Shown here one piece after another: positions 1 through 6,995 of a stretch of 51,669 nt of DNA. The notes beneath the pieces were generated by a model. It saw only the letters and a list, made by a program, of their open reading frames with translations. It did not search any database and was not told the DNA's origin. Origin of the DNA: Gammaproteobacteria bacterium. Its GTDB lineage: Bacteria > Pseudomonadota > Gammaproteobacteria > Pseudomonadales > Pseudohongiellaceae. How positions within the stretch are numbered: the first letter of the stretch is position 1; every line of letters begins with the position of its first letter. A program made the translations under genes and the position numbers. The stretch covers positions 1 through 51,669 of the forward strand of contig JAURIJ010000017.1 in assembly GCA_030832825.1 (NCBI GenBank), in the 5' to 3' direction.

Positions 1-312
1 AATGACTTTCTGGAGACGCGCCGCAGCACCGAGATTCGCGACGGCCGCTACCAGGTGCGTACCGGCGACACGCTGGACCAGCTGATCGAGCGCATGTTCG
101 GCGCCAGCCTTCTGCGCCGCGAGCTCTTGCAGCAGGCCATCATGCGCGCCAACCCGCACGCCTTCCGCAACGGCAATCCCAACTGGATGCTCGCAGGCGC
201 GCAGCTGCGTGTGCCCACCGCCGACGACGTGATGGGACTGATCTTCACTGACCTGGAAGGTGTGCGAACTCGCATCCGCGGCGGGCACCCCAACTGGGTG
301 CAGTACCCCTGA
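1..312 (+). CDS. LysM/FimV-like protein, C-terminal part (5' end outside window)
   Basis: The frame is open from the first base and stops at 310-312; the start lies upstream. The visible 103 residues contain YQVRTGDTLDQLIERMFG, the start of a LysM-type peptidoglycan-binding motif as in the FimV N-terminal region, followed by NPNWMLAGAQLRVPT, the usual LysM end. FimV-type proteins bind the cell wall and help organise the cell pole, which fits a polar flagellar locus. The protein ends only about 30 residues after the motif, so the LysM is C-terminal here, unlike full FimV. Function beyond cell-wall binding is not visible. Confidence 0.6.
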   Translation, partial: NDFLETRRSTEIRDGRYQVRTGDTLDQLIERMFGASLLRRELLQQAIMRANPHAFRNGNPNWMLAGAQLRVPTADDVMGLIFTDLEGVRTRIRGGHPNWVQYP

Positions 313-331
313 CGCAACCGGCGCTGCCAGC

Positions 332-1447
332 ATGATTCCGGATCTTCACGCCAGTCTTGTCCGCGCCCCGCTGGGCGCAGAGCCAGAGACACTCGGCGTG
401 CTGCGCCTGAGCACCGAACAGGGTCGTCAGCTGGGCCTGCGCAACGACCAGACGGTCCGCGGCGTGGTGGATGCCACGGGCACGCAGATCCAGCTTGATA
501 CCGACACGGTTGCTCCCCAGCTGGCACTGTCCGGCCATGCGCCCTCGTTCTCGGAATGGTTGTTTCGCGTGCGGCTGGGCCCGCTGGGCGTGCAGTTGCT
601 GCCGCAGCGCCAGCTTGGCAGTCCCGCCGGCAGCCCGCCCCCTTCTCCAGCCTCCGTCCGTGAGGCGCCTGCGCTGACAGGCCCCGTGCTGCCCGGCCGC
701 GTGGCCAGTCTCTTGTCCTTGCAGACGCCACTCAGTGCGCTGGCAGCGCTGGCCGATCCCCGCGTGCTGCGCCGCCTGCTGCAGGACGCGGTTCCCCACG
801 CACAGCGCGCCGTCGCGGATGCCGCGCTGTGGCATGCGCGCGATGCCATCACGCCCGACGCCGTTCGCGCCGCCCTGCTGGGCAGTGGCTTTGTCACGGC
901 TCGCGGTGGTGGCACACCCGTCTTCAGTATCAAGAAGCTGATGGAACAATTGCGGGACAGCGCGGATGCAGGCGACAGCGATCTGAGCGCCACGGAGTAC
1001 AGCGCGGTGCAGGAGGGGATCGACGCTCTGGAGGCCATGCAGCTGCAGGGTCTGGCCAGGCAAGAAGCGCAGGAGGCCTTGTACCGTTTTCCCATGCTGT
1101 TTCACGATGCCCCACCTGCCCAGCTGAGCCTGCAGCGTGACGCGCCGCCGCAGGACGTGGCGGCTGCCGCAGTGCCCTGGCGGGTGGACCTCGACTTGCC
1201 TCTGCCCGACGGTCGGGCTCTTGAGATCAGCGTGCAGTGGCAGGCTCGAGGCGAGCTCACCCTGGTGGTGTGGACGATGGACGACGCCCTGCACGTTGCC
1301 CTGCGACAGGAGCTCGCCAGTCTGGCGCAGCGGCTCGAGGACTGGGACATGATGCTGGGACACTGTCAGATCGTGCTGGGGGAGCGGCCCGCTCGTGCCC
1401 ATGCGCCACCCTCTGCCGCCGCTTCGCGCCTGGATTGCCTCACATGA
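332..1447 (+). CDS. FliK-like accessory hook-length control protein
   Basis: 371 residues from ATG 332; an earlier in-frame start at 260 would overlap the previous gene. The N-terminal two thirds are low-complexity and Ala/Pro/Leu-rich. The C-terminal ~90 residues (about 275-360) resemble the Flg_hook domain of FliK: LPDGRALEISVQWQ followed by an amphipathic stretch ending CQIVLG. The stop overlaps the start of the flhX-like gene by ATGA. A FliK-like gene paired with a small FlhB C-terminal homologue is a recurrent pair in polar-flagellated bacteria. A second, larger fliK lies at 12618. No Shine-Dalgarno is evident. The FliK family call is moderate, as only the C-terminal region supports it. 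Confidence 0.6.
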   Translation: MIPDLHASLVRAPLGAEPETLGVLRLSTEQGRQLGLRNDQTVRGVVDATGTQIQLDTDTVAPQLALSGHAPSFSEWLFRVRLGPLGVQLLPQRQLGSPAGSPPPSPASVREAPALTGPVLPGRVASLLSLQTPLSALAALADPRVLRRLLQDAVPHAQRAVADAALWHARDAITPDAVRAALLGSGFVTARGGGTPVFSIKKLMEQLRDSADAGDSDLSATEYSAVQEGIDALEAMQLQGLARQEAQEALYRFPMLFHDAPPAQLSLQRDAPPQDVAAAAVPWRVDLDLPLPDGRALEISVQWQARGELTLVVWTMDDALHVALRQELASLAQRLEDWDMMLGHCQIVLGERPARAHAPPSAAASRLDCLT

Positions 1448-1716
1448 AGACACCCCCCCCGCCCACTCGGGCCGTTGCTCTGGAATATGGCGATCACGCC
1501 GCGCCGCGAGTGCTGGTGCGTGCAGAGGGCGACCTGGCCCCCTTGCTGGCCCGTGCGGCGCAGGAGCTGGGCATCCCGCAATGGCGGGACGAGTCGCTGG
1601 CAGCGGTACTCAGCCAGCTGCCCCTTCAGGAAGAGATACCGGAAGACTTGTATGTGTCTGTGGCGGTGGTGATGGCCTGGGCGTACTGGGTCACCGGCAG
1701 GGTGCCCCAGGCCTAG
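1444..1716 (+). CDS. FlhB C-terminal domain homologue (FlhX-like)
   Basis: 90 residues, about the size of the cytoplasmic FlhB_C domain alone, with no membrane segments. Features typical of this export-switch family: AVALEYGDHAAPRVLVRAEG at the start, a GIPQWRDESLA segment and EEIPEDLYVSVAVVMAWAYW near the end. The autocleavage motif NPTH is absent, as usual in stand-alone FlhX proteins, which can partly replace the cleaved FlhB domain in substrate switching. ATG 1444 overlaps the stop of the FliK-like gene. Its TAG stop shares the palindrome CTAG (1713-1716) with the stop of fliS on the other strand, so the genes meet tail to tail with no terminator between them. Confidence 0.8.
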   Translation: MKTPPPPTRAVALEYGDHAAPRVLVRAEGDLAPLLARAAQELGIPQWRDESLAAVLSQLPLQEEIPEDLYVSVAVVMAWAYWVTGRVPQA

Positions 1717-2117
1717 CTCCGGGGTGCGCTGCGCAGCGCTGCCTGCTGCCAGGCCTGTTGCAGGGCGCTGAGGATATCGTGCACTTCACGCAGCGCCGTG
1801 GCGTCGTTGTGCGCGTGAGCATAGGACAGTCGTTGCAGCGAGTAGGCATACAGGTCGTCCAGATTGCGTGCCAGGTCTCCCCCGATTTCGAAATCCAGCG
1901 TGTCGCGCAGGGCCAGCAGAATTTTCTGCGCCTTTGACACGCAGTGTCCCTTCTCGAAAAAGGCCTTCTGCTGCAGATGACGCTGCGCGTCGATCAGCGC
2001 ATCCGTCAAGCCGCGGAACAGCAATTGCAGCAGATCAGCGCCAGAGGCGTACTCCGCTGCCGAATCGTAGGTCACCTGGCCGTAAGTCTGCAGGGCGCGG
2101 TGGTAATTTCCGTACAT
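1713..2117 (-). CDS. fliS: flagellin export chaperone FliS
   Basis: 134 residues from ATG 2117, preceded by GAGGATTG at a good distance; an upstream TTG at 2126 is less likely. The start MYGNYHRALQTY and the pattern LLQLLFRGLTDALIDAQRHL, with a mostly helical rest, match FliS, which binds the flagellin C-terminus in the cytoplasm and keeps it export-competent. It is transcribed away from fliC; a sigma-28-like promoter sits upstream (2186-2213). In most polar-flagellum loci fliS follows fliD downstream of fliC. Here it is upstream, inverted, and fliD is not in the window. Confidence 0.88.
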   Translation of the reverse strand: MYGNYHRALQTYGQVTYDSAAEYASGADLLQLLFRGLTDALIDAQRHLQQKAFFEKGHCVSKAQKILLALRDTLDFEIGGDLARNLDDLYAYSLQRLSYAHAHNDATALREVHDILSALQQAWQQAALRSAPRS

Positions 2118-2185
2118 GGGTGTCAATCCTCGTCATGCGGCAGGATGGTGGTGAGCTGCAGTGGTGCGCCCGCCCGTCATGAGAG

Positions 2186-2213
2186 AACTCGGCACATGGC
2201 TCGTGCCACTTTA
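2186..2213 (-). promoter_or_regulatory. sigma-28 (FliA)-like promoter of fliS
   Basis: On the minus strand: TAAAG, then GCCGAGTT, with 16 nt between TAAA and GCCG. The FliA consensus is TAAA-N15-GCCGATAA. The spacing equals that of the promoter facing fliC, which argues against chance. Transcription would start about 60 bases before the fliS ATG. Confidence 0.6.
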
Positions 2214-2317
2214 GAGTCGGCAGCGGAAAAAAGTTCTGCTGGCTGCTAAAGCCTGGCGCCGCTAGTGCCGACTTTCTTCCGCGACAGTCGCAGGAGGGGG
2301 TGCTGCCGCAGACCGAT

Positions 2318-2345
2318 TAAAGTCGCGCCACACAACTGCCGATTA
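2318..2345 (+). promoter_or_regulatory. sigma-28 (FliA)-like promoter of fliC
   Basis: TAAAGTCG (2318-2325) and GCCGATTA (2338-2345), with 16 nt between TAAA and GCCG; close to the FliA consensus TAAA-N15-GCCGATAA. It gives a leader of about 105 bases before fliC, whose ribosome site is AGGAGA at 2447-2452. Confidence 0.75.
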
Positions 2346-2459
2346 CAGGAACAGGGCCAGCAATTGCACCGCTCCAACCTGCAATCGCATTTCCTGGCCG
2401 ACCGCAGAAGAACGTCAGCAAGGCCCCAACTATTTTTCAGCTACTTCAGGAGATAAAGC

Positions 2460-3641
2460 ATGTCAGCAATCAACACCAACACATCCTCGATCCTGGCTCG
2501 CAATGCGCTGGTCAGCAACGAGAGAGCCATGAGCACATCCATGCAGCGTCTGTCTACGGGACTGCGCATCAATAGCGCCAAAGACGACGCCGCTGGCCTG
2601 GCCATCAGCTCCAAGATGACTTCCCAGACTCGCGGCCTGGACCAGGCCGTGCGCAATGCCAACGATGCCGTATCCTTGATTCAGACGGCTGAAGGTGCCA
2701 TGGTGGAAGTCACCAATATGCTGCAACGCATGCGTGAGCTGGCTGTGCAGTCAGCATCGGACACCAACGTCACTGCGGACAGAACGGCACTGAACCAGGA
2801 GTTCACCAAACTGCGTGAGGAAATCAACCGTGTGGCCCAGAACACGCAGTGGAACGGTCAGAATGTGCTCGACAAGAGCTTCGCCTCGGGGACTGGTGTC
2901 TACAAGTTTCAAGTAGGTGCCAACGCAGCACAGACGATCGACCTTACCATTGGCAACTACCAAACAACGAGTGCGATCCAGGGCACGACTGCGACCGTCG
3001 CAACGACCACCTCTGCCAGTGGACCTAACCACGCGACAGCTGCAGCACAGGTTTCGACGTTGACGATCGCAGGCACCCCCGCTTTGGGTGATGTGATTTC
3101 CGTCAGCGTGGGTGACAAATCCTACGTGCATACAGTCACAGCAGGTGCAGCAACCGTGCAGACAGCAACTGAAATTGCCGCTGCGATTCTCACAGGCCTG
3201 GGTGGCGCCAGTGGTGTCAGTGGCGTCACAGGTGCAGCCGCAGCCGGGGTCCTGACTTTCACGGCGTCAAGCACTGCCTACGGTTCCAACTCGTTCTCGA
3301 TCAGTTCCAGTCAGGCAGGTCTGTTGAGCGGCATTCGCGAAAGCTCAATTACCACTCAAGCGAACTCCAACTCAGCCATCGCTGCTGTTGATACAGCCAT
3401 TGCAACAGTGAACACGGGCCGCGCCGAGATGGGTGCTACTATCAATCGTCTGCAGTACGCCGCCGACAACCTCGCCAGCGTCTCCGCGAATGCTACCGAA
3501 TCCCGCGGTCGTATTCTGGATGCCGACTATGCCAAGGAAACCACGGAGCTGGCACGTACCCAGATCATCGCGCAAGCAGGCACAGCGATGCTGGCACAAG
3601 CCAATCAGGTGAAGCAGACAGTGCTTTCCCTGCTCAAGTAA
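2460..3641 (+). CDS. fliC: flagellin
   Basis: 393 residues from ATG 2460, seven bases after AGGAGA. Both conserved ends are present: N-terminal SAINTNTSSILARNAL, QRLSTGLRINSAKDDAAGLA and NDAVSLIQTAEGA (D0/D1), and C-terminal AEMGATINRLQYA, RILDADYAKE and the final QTVLSLLK. The middle (about 170-300) is Thr/Ala/Ser/Gly-rich, the variable surface domain, and shorter than in many flagellins. It is exported through the type III apparatus encoded downstream with FliS as chaperone and polymerises into the filament. Single flagellin gene in this window; a hairpin separates it from flaG. Confidence 0.97.
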   Translation: MSAINTNTSSILARNALVSNERAMSTSMQRLSTGLRINSAKDDAAGLAISSKMTSQTRGLDQAVRNANDAVSLIQTAEGAMVEVTNMLQRMRELAVQSASDTNVTADRTALNQEFTKLREEINRVAQNTQWNGQNVLDKSFASGTGVYKFQVGANAAQTIDLTIGNYQTTSAIQGTTATVATTTSASGPNHATAAAQVSTLTIAGTPALGDVISVSVGDKSYVHTVTAGAATVQTATEIAAAILTGLGGASGVSGVTGAAAAGVLTFTASSTAYGSNSFSISSSQAGLLSGIRESSITTQANSNSAIAAVDTAIATVNTGRAEMGATINRLQYAADNLASVSANATESRGRILDADYAKETTELARTQIIAQAGTAMLAQANQVKQTVLSLLK

Positions 3642-3662
3642 GCGCAAAGAGCGTTTAGGTCA

Positions 3663-3689
3663 GCCCGCGCAGCCCTGGGTTGCGCGGGC
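3663..3689 (+). terminator. hairpin between fliC and flaG
   Basis: Arms GCCCGCGCA (3663-3671) and TGCGCGGGC (3681-3689), nine pairs and a 9-nt loop, 22 bases after the fliC stop. No T-run follows, so it may attenuate or stabilise the fliC message rather than fully terminate. Confidence 0.55.
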
Positions 3690-3717
3690 CCCTGCCGCCT
3701 CTTGATTACCCGAGGCA

Positions 3718-4137
3718 ATGATGATGACAACGATTGAAACCTTTGCGCCCGCCCAGATCCCGGCGGCGAAGCCGGTCGAGAATGTGGCGCCCAGGCCCGC
3801 CCCTGCGGTCGATGCGGTCATGAAGACAATTCGGGAAGTCTCCGCCCAGACACAGCAGGTCAATGCGCAGATCGCCGAACAGCGCAATGCCGCGGCCGAG
3901 CAGATGGAAAAAATGAAGTCGCGACTTGACGAGGCCATCCGGACTCTCAACGAATCCATCGACATGAATCCGAACAACCTGCAGTTTTCGGTGGATGCTG
4001 TGTCGAAGAAGATCATGGTGGTGGTGACCGATCAGGTGACCGGCGAGACGGTACGACAGGTACCCGCCGAGGCCCTCCTGCGTGTCGCACACAACATCGA
4101 AGCCATGAAAGGCATTCTGTTCGACAAGGTTCTCTGA
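3718..4137 (+). CDS. flaG: FlaG family protein
   Basis: 139 residues. Three ATGs in a row (3718, 3721, 3724); GAGG at 3712-3715 is too close to the first, so 3721 or 3724 is probably used. The N-terminal ~30 residues are Pro/Ala-rich, then comes a Gln/Glu-rich helical stretch (35-75). The FlaG core is NPNNLQFSVDAVSKKIMVVV, followed by TGETVRQVPAEALL near the C-terminus. FlaG proteins follow flagellin in polar-flagellum loci and influence filament length; the mechanism is not well defined. Downstream of fliC and closed by a strong hairpin. Confidence 0.9.
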   Translation: MMMTTIETFAPAQIPAAKPVENVAPRPAPAVDAVMKTIREVSAQTQQVNAQIAEQRNAAAEQMEKMKSRLDEAIRTLNESIDMNPNNLQFSVDAVSKKIMVVVTDQVTGETVRQVPAEALLRVAHNIEAMKGILFDKVL

Positions 4138-4158
4138 GCGCGCCGCAGAGAACCTTGT
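4124..4158 (+). terminator. terminator-like hairpin after flaG
   Basis: Perfect 13-bp arms ACAAGGTTCTCTG (4124-4136) and CAGAGAACCTTGT (4146-4158) with a 9-nt loop; the left arm runs into the flaG stop codon. No long T-run follows. It separates late flagellar genes from the regulator genes. Confidence 0.65.
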
Positions 4159-4275
4159 GGTTCTACGCCGTCCTCTACCCTCCTCCCAACGCCCCCGGGG
4201 CGTCCCGCTTCTGTTCTCCCGGCAAGTATGCTACGGTCGCGCCACCCGACCCGATAGGCCAATTATTGAGCAAAA

Positions 4276-5415
4276 ATGACCAAGGCGACTGTGTTTTTTG
4301 GCAACAGCGAGGCGATGCGTTCGCTGCAAAAACTGCTCGCAACATGTGCTGGAAGCGACGCCTCAGTCTTGCTCACGGGCGAAACCGGGTCTGGCAAGGA
4401 AGTGATGTCCCGCGCCCTGCACGAACAGTCGCCCCGCCGTGCTGCCCCGTTCGTCCCCATCAATTGTGCCGCCATCCCCGCGGCGCTGCTGGAAAGTGAA
4501 CTCTTCGGTTACACCAAGGGCGCCTTCACCGGGGCAATGAGTGATCGCAACGGCCGTATCGAAATGGCCAACGGCGGCACTCTCTTCCTGGACGAGATCG
4601 GCGACATGCCGCTGGAGTTGCAGGCAAAACTGCTGCGGGTGCTGGAAGAGCGTGTGGTCGAGCCTCTGGGCAGCGGCGTGCCGCGCGAGATCAATGTCCG
4701 GGTCGTTGCCGCCACTCACCGCGACTTGCATGCCCTGGTGCGCGACGGCGCCTTTCGCGAGGACCTCTACTTCCGTCTGAACGTGCTGCCCCTGCGCATT
4801 CCCCCGGTGCGCGAGCGCACGGGCGACATCCTCGCTCTGTGTCAATGGTTCGCTGGCAAGCACGCGCGCGCGCAGTCGCCGATCCACTTCACCCGCCGCT
4901 CGGCACAGTGGCTGGAGGCGTATTCCTGGCCCGGCAATGTCCGGGAAATTTCCAACCTGATGATGCGCTTCAGCGTGATTTACAGCGCCCAGATCATCGA
5001 TTTGAGTCGCGTGCCCGCGGAGCTGCTGCCGCCCGGCCTCTGGGAGGTGGTGCAACGCGACTGCCCGGACGGTGCCGACACGAACGACGTGTGCGAGGAG
5101 GTGCAGAGCTCGTGGAGCGAACAGCCCCGCGAAGGGCTGAGCCTGGCGGTTCAGACCGGTGCCGAGACGCTGGCCGACGCCATCAGCCCGCGTTCGATCG
5201 AACAGATCCTGCGGCTTTCCCATTCCGTCAGTTCCCTGCCCAGTGAGGGCGTGCCCGCCCGCAAACTGATGGCCGATATCGAGATTCAGCTGATCAAGGC
5301 GGCATTGACCCAGGCTGAAGGCAGCGTGAGCAAGGCGGCCCAGCTGCTGCATCTGCAACGCACCACCCTGATCCAGAAGATCTCTCGCTACAACCTCAAT
5401 ACCTCCTTCCTGTAG
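4276..5415 (+). CDS. sigma-54 enhancer-binding protein, FleQ/FlrA-like, lacking a receiver domain
   Basis: 379 residues from ATG 4276. AAA+ domain: Walker A GETGSGKE (35-42), sigma-54 contact loop GAFTGA (82-87), Walker B LFLDEIG (103-109) and an arginine-finger region [12 protein letters not shown]. The C-terminal helix-turn-helix (about 345-375) [20 protein letters not shown] closely resembles that of FleQ. FleQ itself is about 490 residues with an N-terminal FleQ domain; here the AAA+ domain starts within the first ten residues. It probably turns on class II flagellar genes from -24/-12 promoters such as 5517 and 12538. The missing sensory domain means activity must be set by expression or partner proteins (inference). 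Confidence 0.82.
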   Translation: MTKATVFFGNSEAMRSLQKLLATCAGSDASVLLTGETGSGKEVMSRALHEQSPRRAAPFVPINCAAIPAALLESELFGYTKGAFTGAMSDRNGRIEMANGGTLFLDEIGDMPLELQAKLLRVLEERVVEPLGSGVPREINVRVVAATHRDLHALVRDGAFREDLYFRLNVLPLRIPPVRERTGDILALCQWFAGKHARAQSPIHFTRRSAQWLEAYSWPGNVREISNLMMRFSVIYSAQIIDLSRVPAELLPPGLWEVVQRDCPDGADTNDVCEEVQSSWSEQPREGLSLAVQTGAETLADAISPRSIEQILRLSHSVSSLPSEGVPARKLMADIEIQLIKAALTQAEGSVSKAAQLLHLQRTTLIQKISRYNLNTSFL

Positions 5416-5516
5416 GCGCACGGGCGGCTCGCCAAATTTCTGACGTGGCCTCAAAAGCCTGTCAAAAAATGTACAACACTATTTTCTTTGTCATCTAAAA
5501 CAACGACTTGTAAAAC

Positions 5517-5532
5517 TGGCCCGCTTATTGCT
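5517..5532 (+). promoter_or_regulatory. sigma-54 (-24/-12) promoter
   Basis: TGGCCCG-CTTA-TTGCT, with GG (5518-5519) and GC (5530-5531) separated by exactly 10 nt, against the consensus TGGCACG-N4-TTGCW. Predicted transcription start near 5543. It excludes the in-frame TTG at 5528 as a start of the following gene. Confidence 0.85.
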
Positions 5533-5551
5533 TTTCGTCGTCTGCACCTCC

Positions 5552-6607
5552 ATGAACCACCCGATGAGTGTAACGATGATGACGCAGGCCACCACCCGAA
5601 CGCAGCCTTTTGTATTTGTTGACCCCCAGAGCGCGCAGATCTTTGCGCTGGCGTGCCGGGTGGCTGCATCGAGCATTCCCGTGTTGATCGCCGGGCCGAC
5701 CGGTTCTGGCAAGGAAATCCTCGCCCGCGTGGTGCATGAGGCCTCGCCGCAGGCAGATGGCCCTTTCATTGCTGTGAACTGCGCTGCAATCCCGGCAACG
5801 CTGGCCGAGAGTCTGTTCTTCGGCCACGAGAAAGGCTCTTTCACCGGCGCCAACAGCAGCGCTGCAGGCTATTTCGAGCAGGCGCAGAATGGCACGATCT
5901 TCCTCGACGAAATCGGCGAGATGCCGCTGGAGCTGCAACCCAAGATCCTGCGTGCCCTGCAGGAGCGAAGAATCACGCGGCTGGGCGGTACCCGCGAAAT
6001 TCCGGTGAACGTGCGCGTTCTGGCTGCGACCAACGTTGATCTGCTGGAGCACACCCGGCGACAGAAGTTCCGCGAAGACCTCTACTACCGCCTCAGCGCC
6101 TTCAAGTTCAACATGCCGGCGCTGGCAGCCCGCAAACTCGATATCCAGCCATTGGCCTATCTGATGCTGCAGAAATACAGCATGCCGGGAGGCCCAACAG
6201 ACATTTCCCCCTGTGCCCTCGAAAAGCTGCTGGCCCATGCCTGGCCCGGCAATATCCGCGAACTGGAAAACGTGATGGCCAGGGCCACGATTCTGACGCA
6301 GACGCCGACCATCGTGGCGGCCGACATTCTGTTTGACGAGACGGCGTCGCCAGCCGCGCTGGCGGACACTGCGCCGGCAAGCCAGTCTGCGGTGGCAGAT
6401 CCGGAGCTTGCTGCACACCCGGGCGAGGGCGATCTGCAAGCGACGATCCAGCATGCCGAACGTCGCAAAATTCTGGCGGCCCTGAACACGTCAGTCTCGC
6501 GCGCCGATGCGGCCAAGCGGCTGGGCATCAGCCAGCGCACGCTGCGCCATAAACTGCAGACCTTCCGCTCCGAGGGCCATCGTGTCCCGGATGCCTACGC
6601 GCGCTGA
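5552..6607 (+). CDS. sigma-54 enhancer-binding protein, FleR/FlrC-like, lacking a receiver domain
   Basis: 351 residues if ATG 5552 is used; ATG 5564, 5576 or 5579 are alternatives, as no clear ribosome site is visible and the sigma-54 start near 5543 leaves a short leader. Walker A GPTGSGKE (48-55), sigma-54 loop GSFTGA (95-100; Ala to Ser at position two of the usual GAFTGA), Walker B IFLDEIG and a Fis-type C-terminal helix-turn-helix SRADAAKRLGISQRTLRHKL. FleR/FlrC usually carry a receiver domain phosphorylated by FleS/FlrB; none is present and no kinase gene is seen. It lies eleven bases before fliE, so likely activates the basal-body operon and possibly its own. Confidence 0.8.
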   Translation: MNHPMSVTMMTQATTRTQPFVFVDPQSAQIFALACRVAASSIPVLIAGPTGSGKEILARVVHEASPQADGPFIAVNCAAIPATLAESLFFGHEKGSFTGANSSAAGYFEQAQNGTIFLDEIGEMPLELQPKILRALQERRITRLGGTREIPVNVRVLAATNVDLLEHTRRQKFREDLYYRLSAFKFNMPALAARKLDIQPLAYLMLQKYSMPGGPTDISPCALEKLLAHAWPGNIRELENVMARATILTQTPTIVAADILFDETASPAALADTAPASQSAVADPELAAHPGEGDLQATIQHAERRKILAALNTSVSRADAAKRLGISQRTLRHKLQTFRSEGHRVPDAYAR

Positions 6608-6618
6608 GGATTGCAGTC

Positions 6619-6978
6619 ATGGCGATCACTCCCACCCCCGACGCACAGTACCTGTTGTCGCAGATCCAGCGTTACCAGAGCGCGATACAACAGACTCGGC
6701 TGCAGGGCGGCGCGACAGTGCCGGCCACGCCCAGTCCGGTAGAGGGCCGCAATTTTGCCAGCACGATTTCTGACGCCGTGGCGCGCACCCTGCAGGAGGT
6801 CAATGCCACCCAGCAGGCCTCGCAGACGATGATGACCCGGTTCGAATCCGGCGAAAACGTGCCGCTGACGGATGTGGTGCTGGCCATGCAGAAATCCTCG
6901 CTGGCCTTTGAAGCCACCCTCCAGGTGCGCAACAAGGTGCTCAAAGCCTACGAAGACATCATGAACATGCCCGTTTGA
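6619..6978 (+). CDS. fliE: flagellar hook-basal body protein FliE
   Basis: 119 residues from ATG 6619, eight bases after GAGGA. The C-terminal half carries the FliE pattern: FASTISDAVARTLQEVN, then ENVPLTDVVLAMQKSSLAFEA and the end VRNKVLKAYEDIMNMPV. FliE joins the MS ring to the proximal rod and is an early type III export substrate. It is first of the fliE-F-G-H-I-J run. Confidence 0.95.
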   Translation: MAITPTPDAQYLLSQIQRYQSAIQQTRLQGGATVPATPSPVEGRNFASTISDAVARTLQEVNATQQASQTMMTRFESGENVPLTDVVLAMQKSSLAFEATLQVRNKVLKAYEDIMNMPV

Positions 6979-6995
6979 CAAAGGTTGACTGAACC

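Larger units (their letters stand above)
2118..2459. promoter_or_regulatory. fliS-fliC divergent intergenic region
   Basis: 342 bases without a gene between divergent fliS and fliC. It holds one sigma-28-like promoter for each side (listed separately), and ribosome sites for both genes. No other gene-like frame with coding character is seen. Confidence 0.75.
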
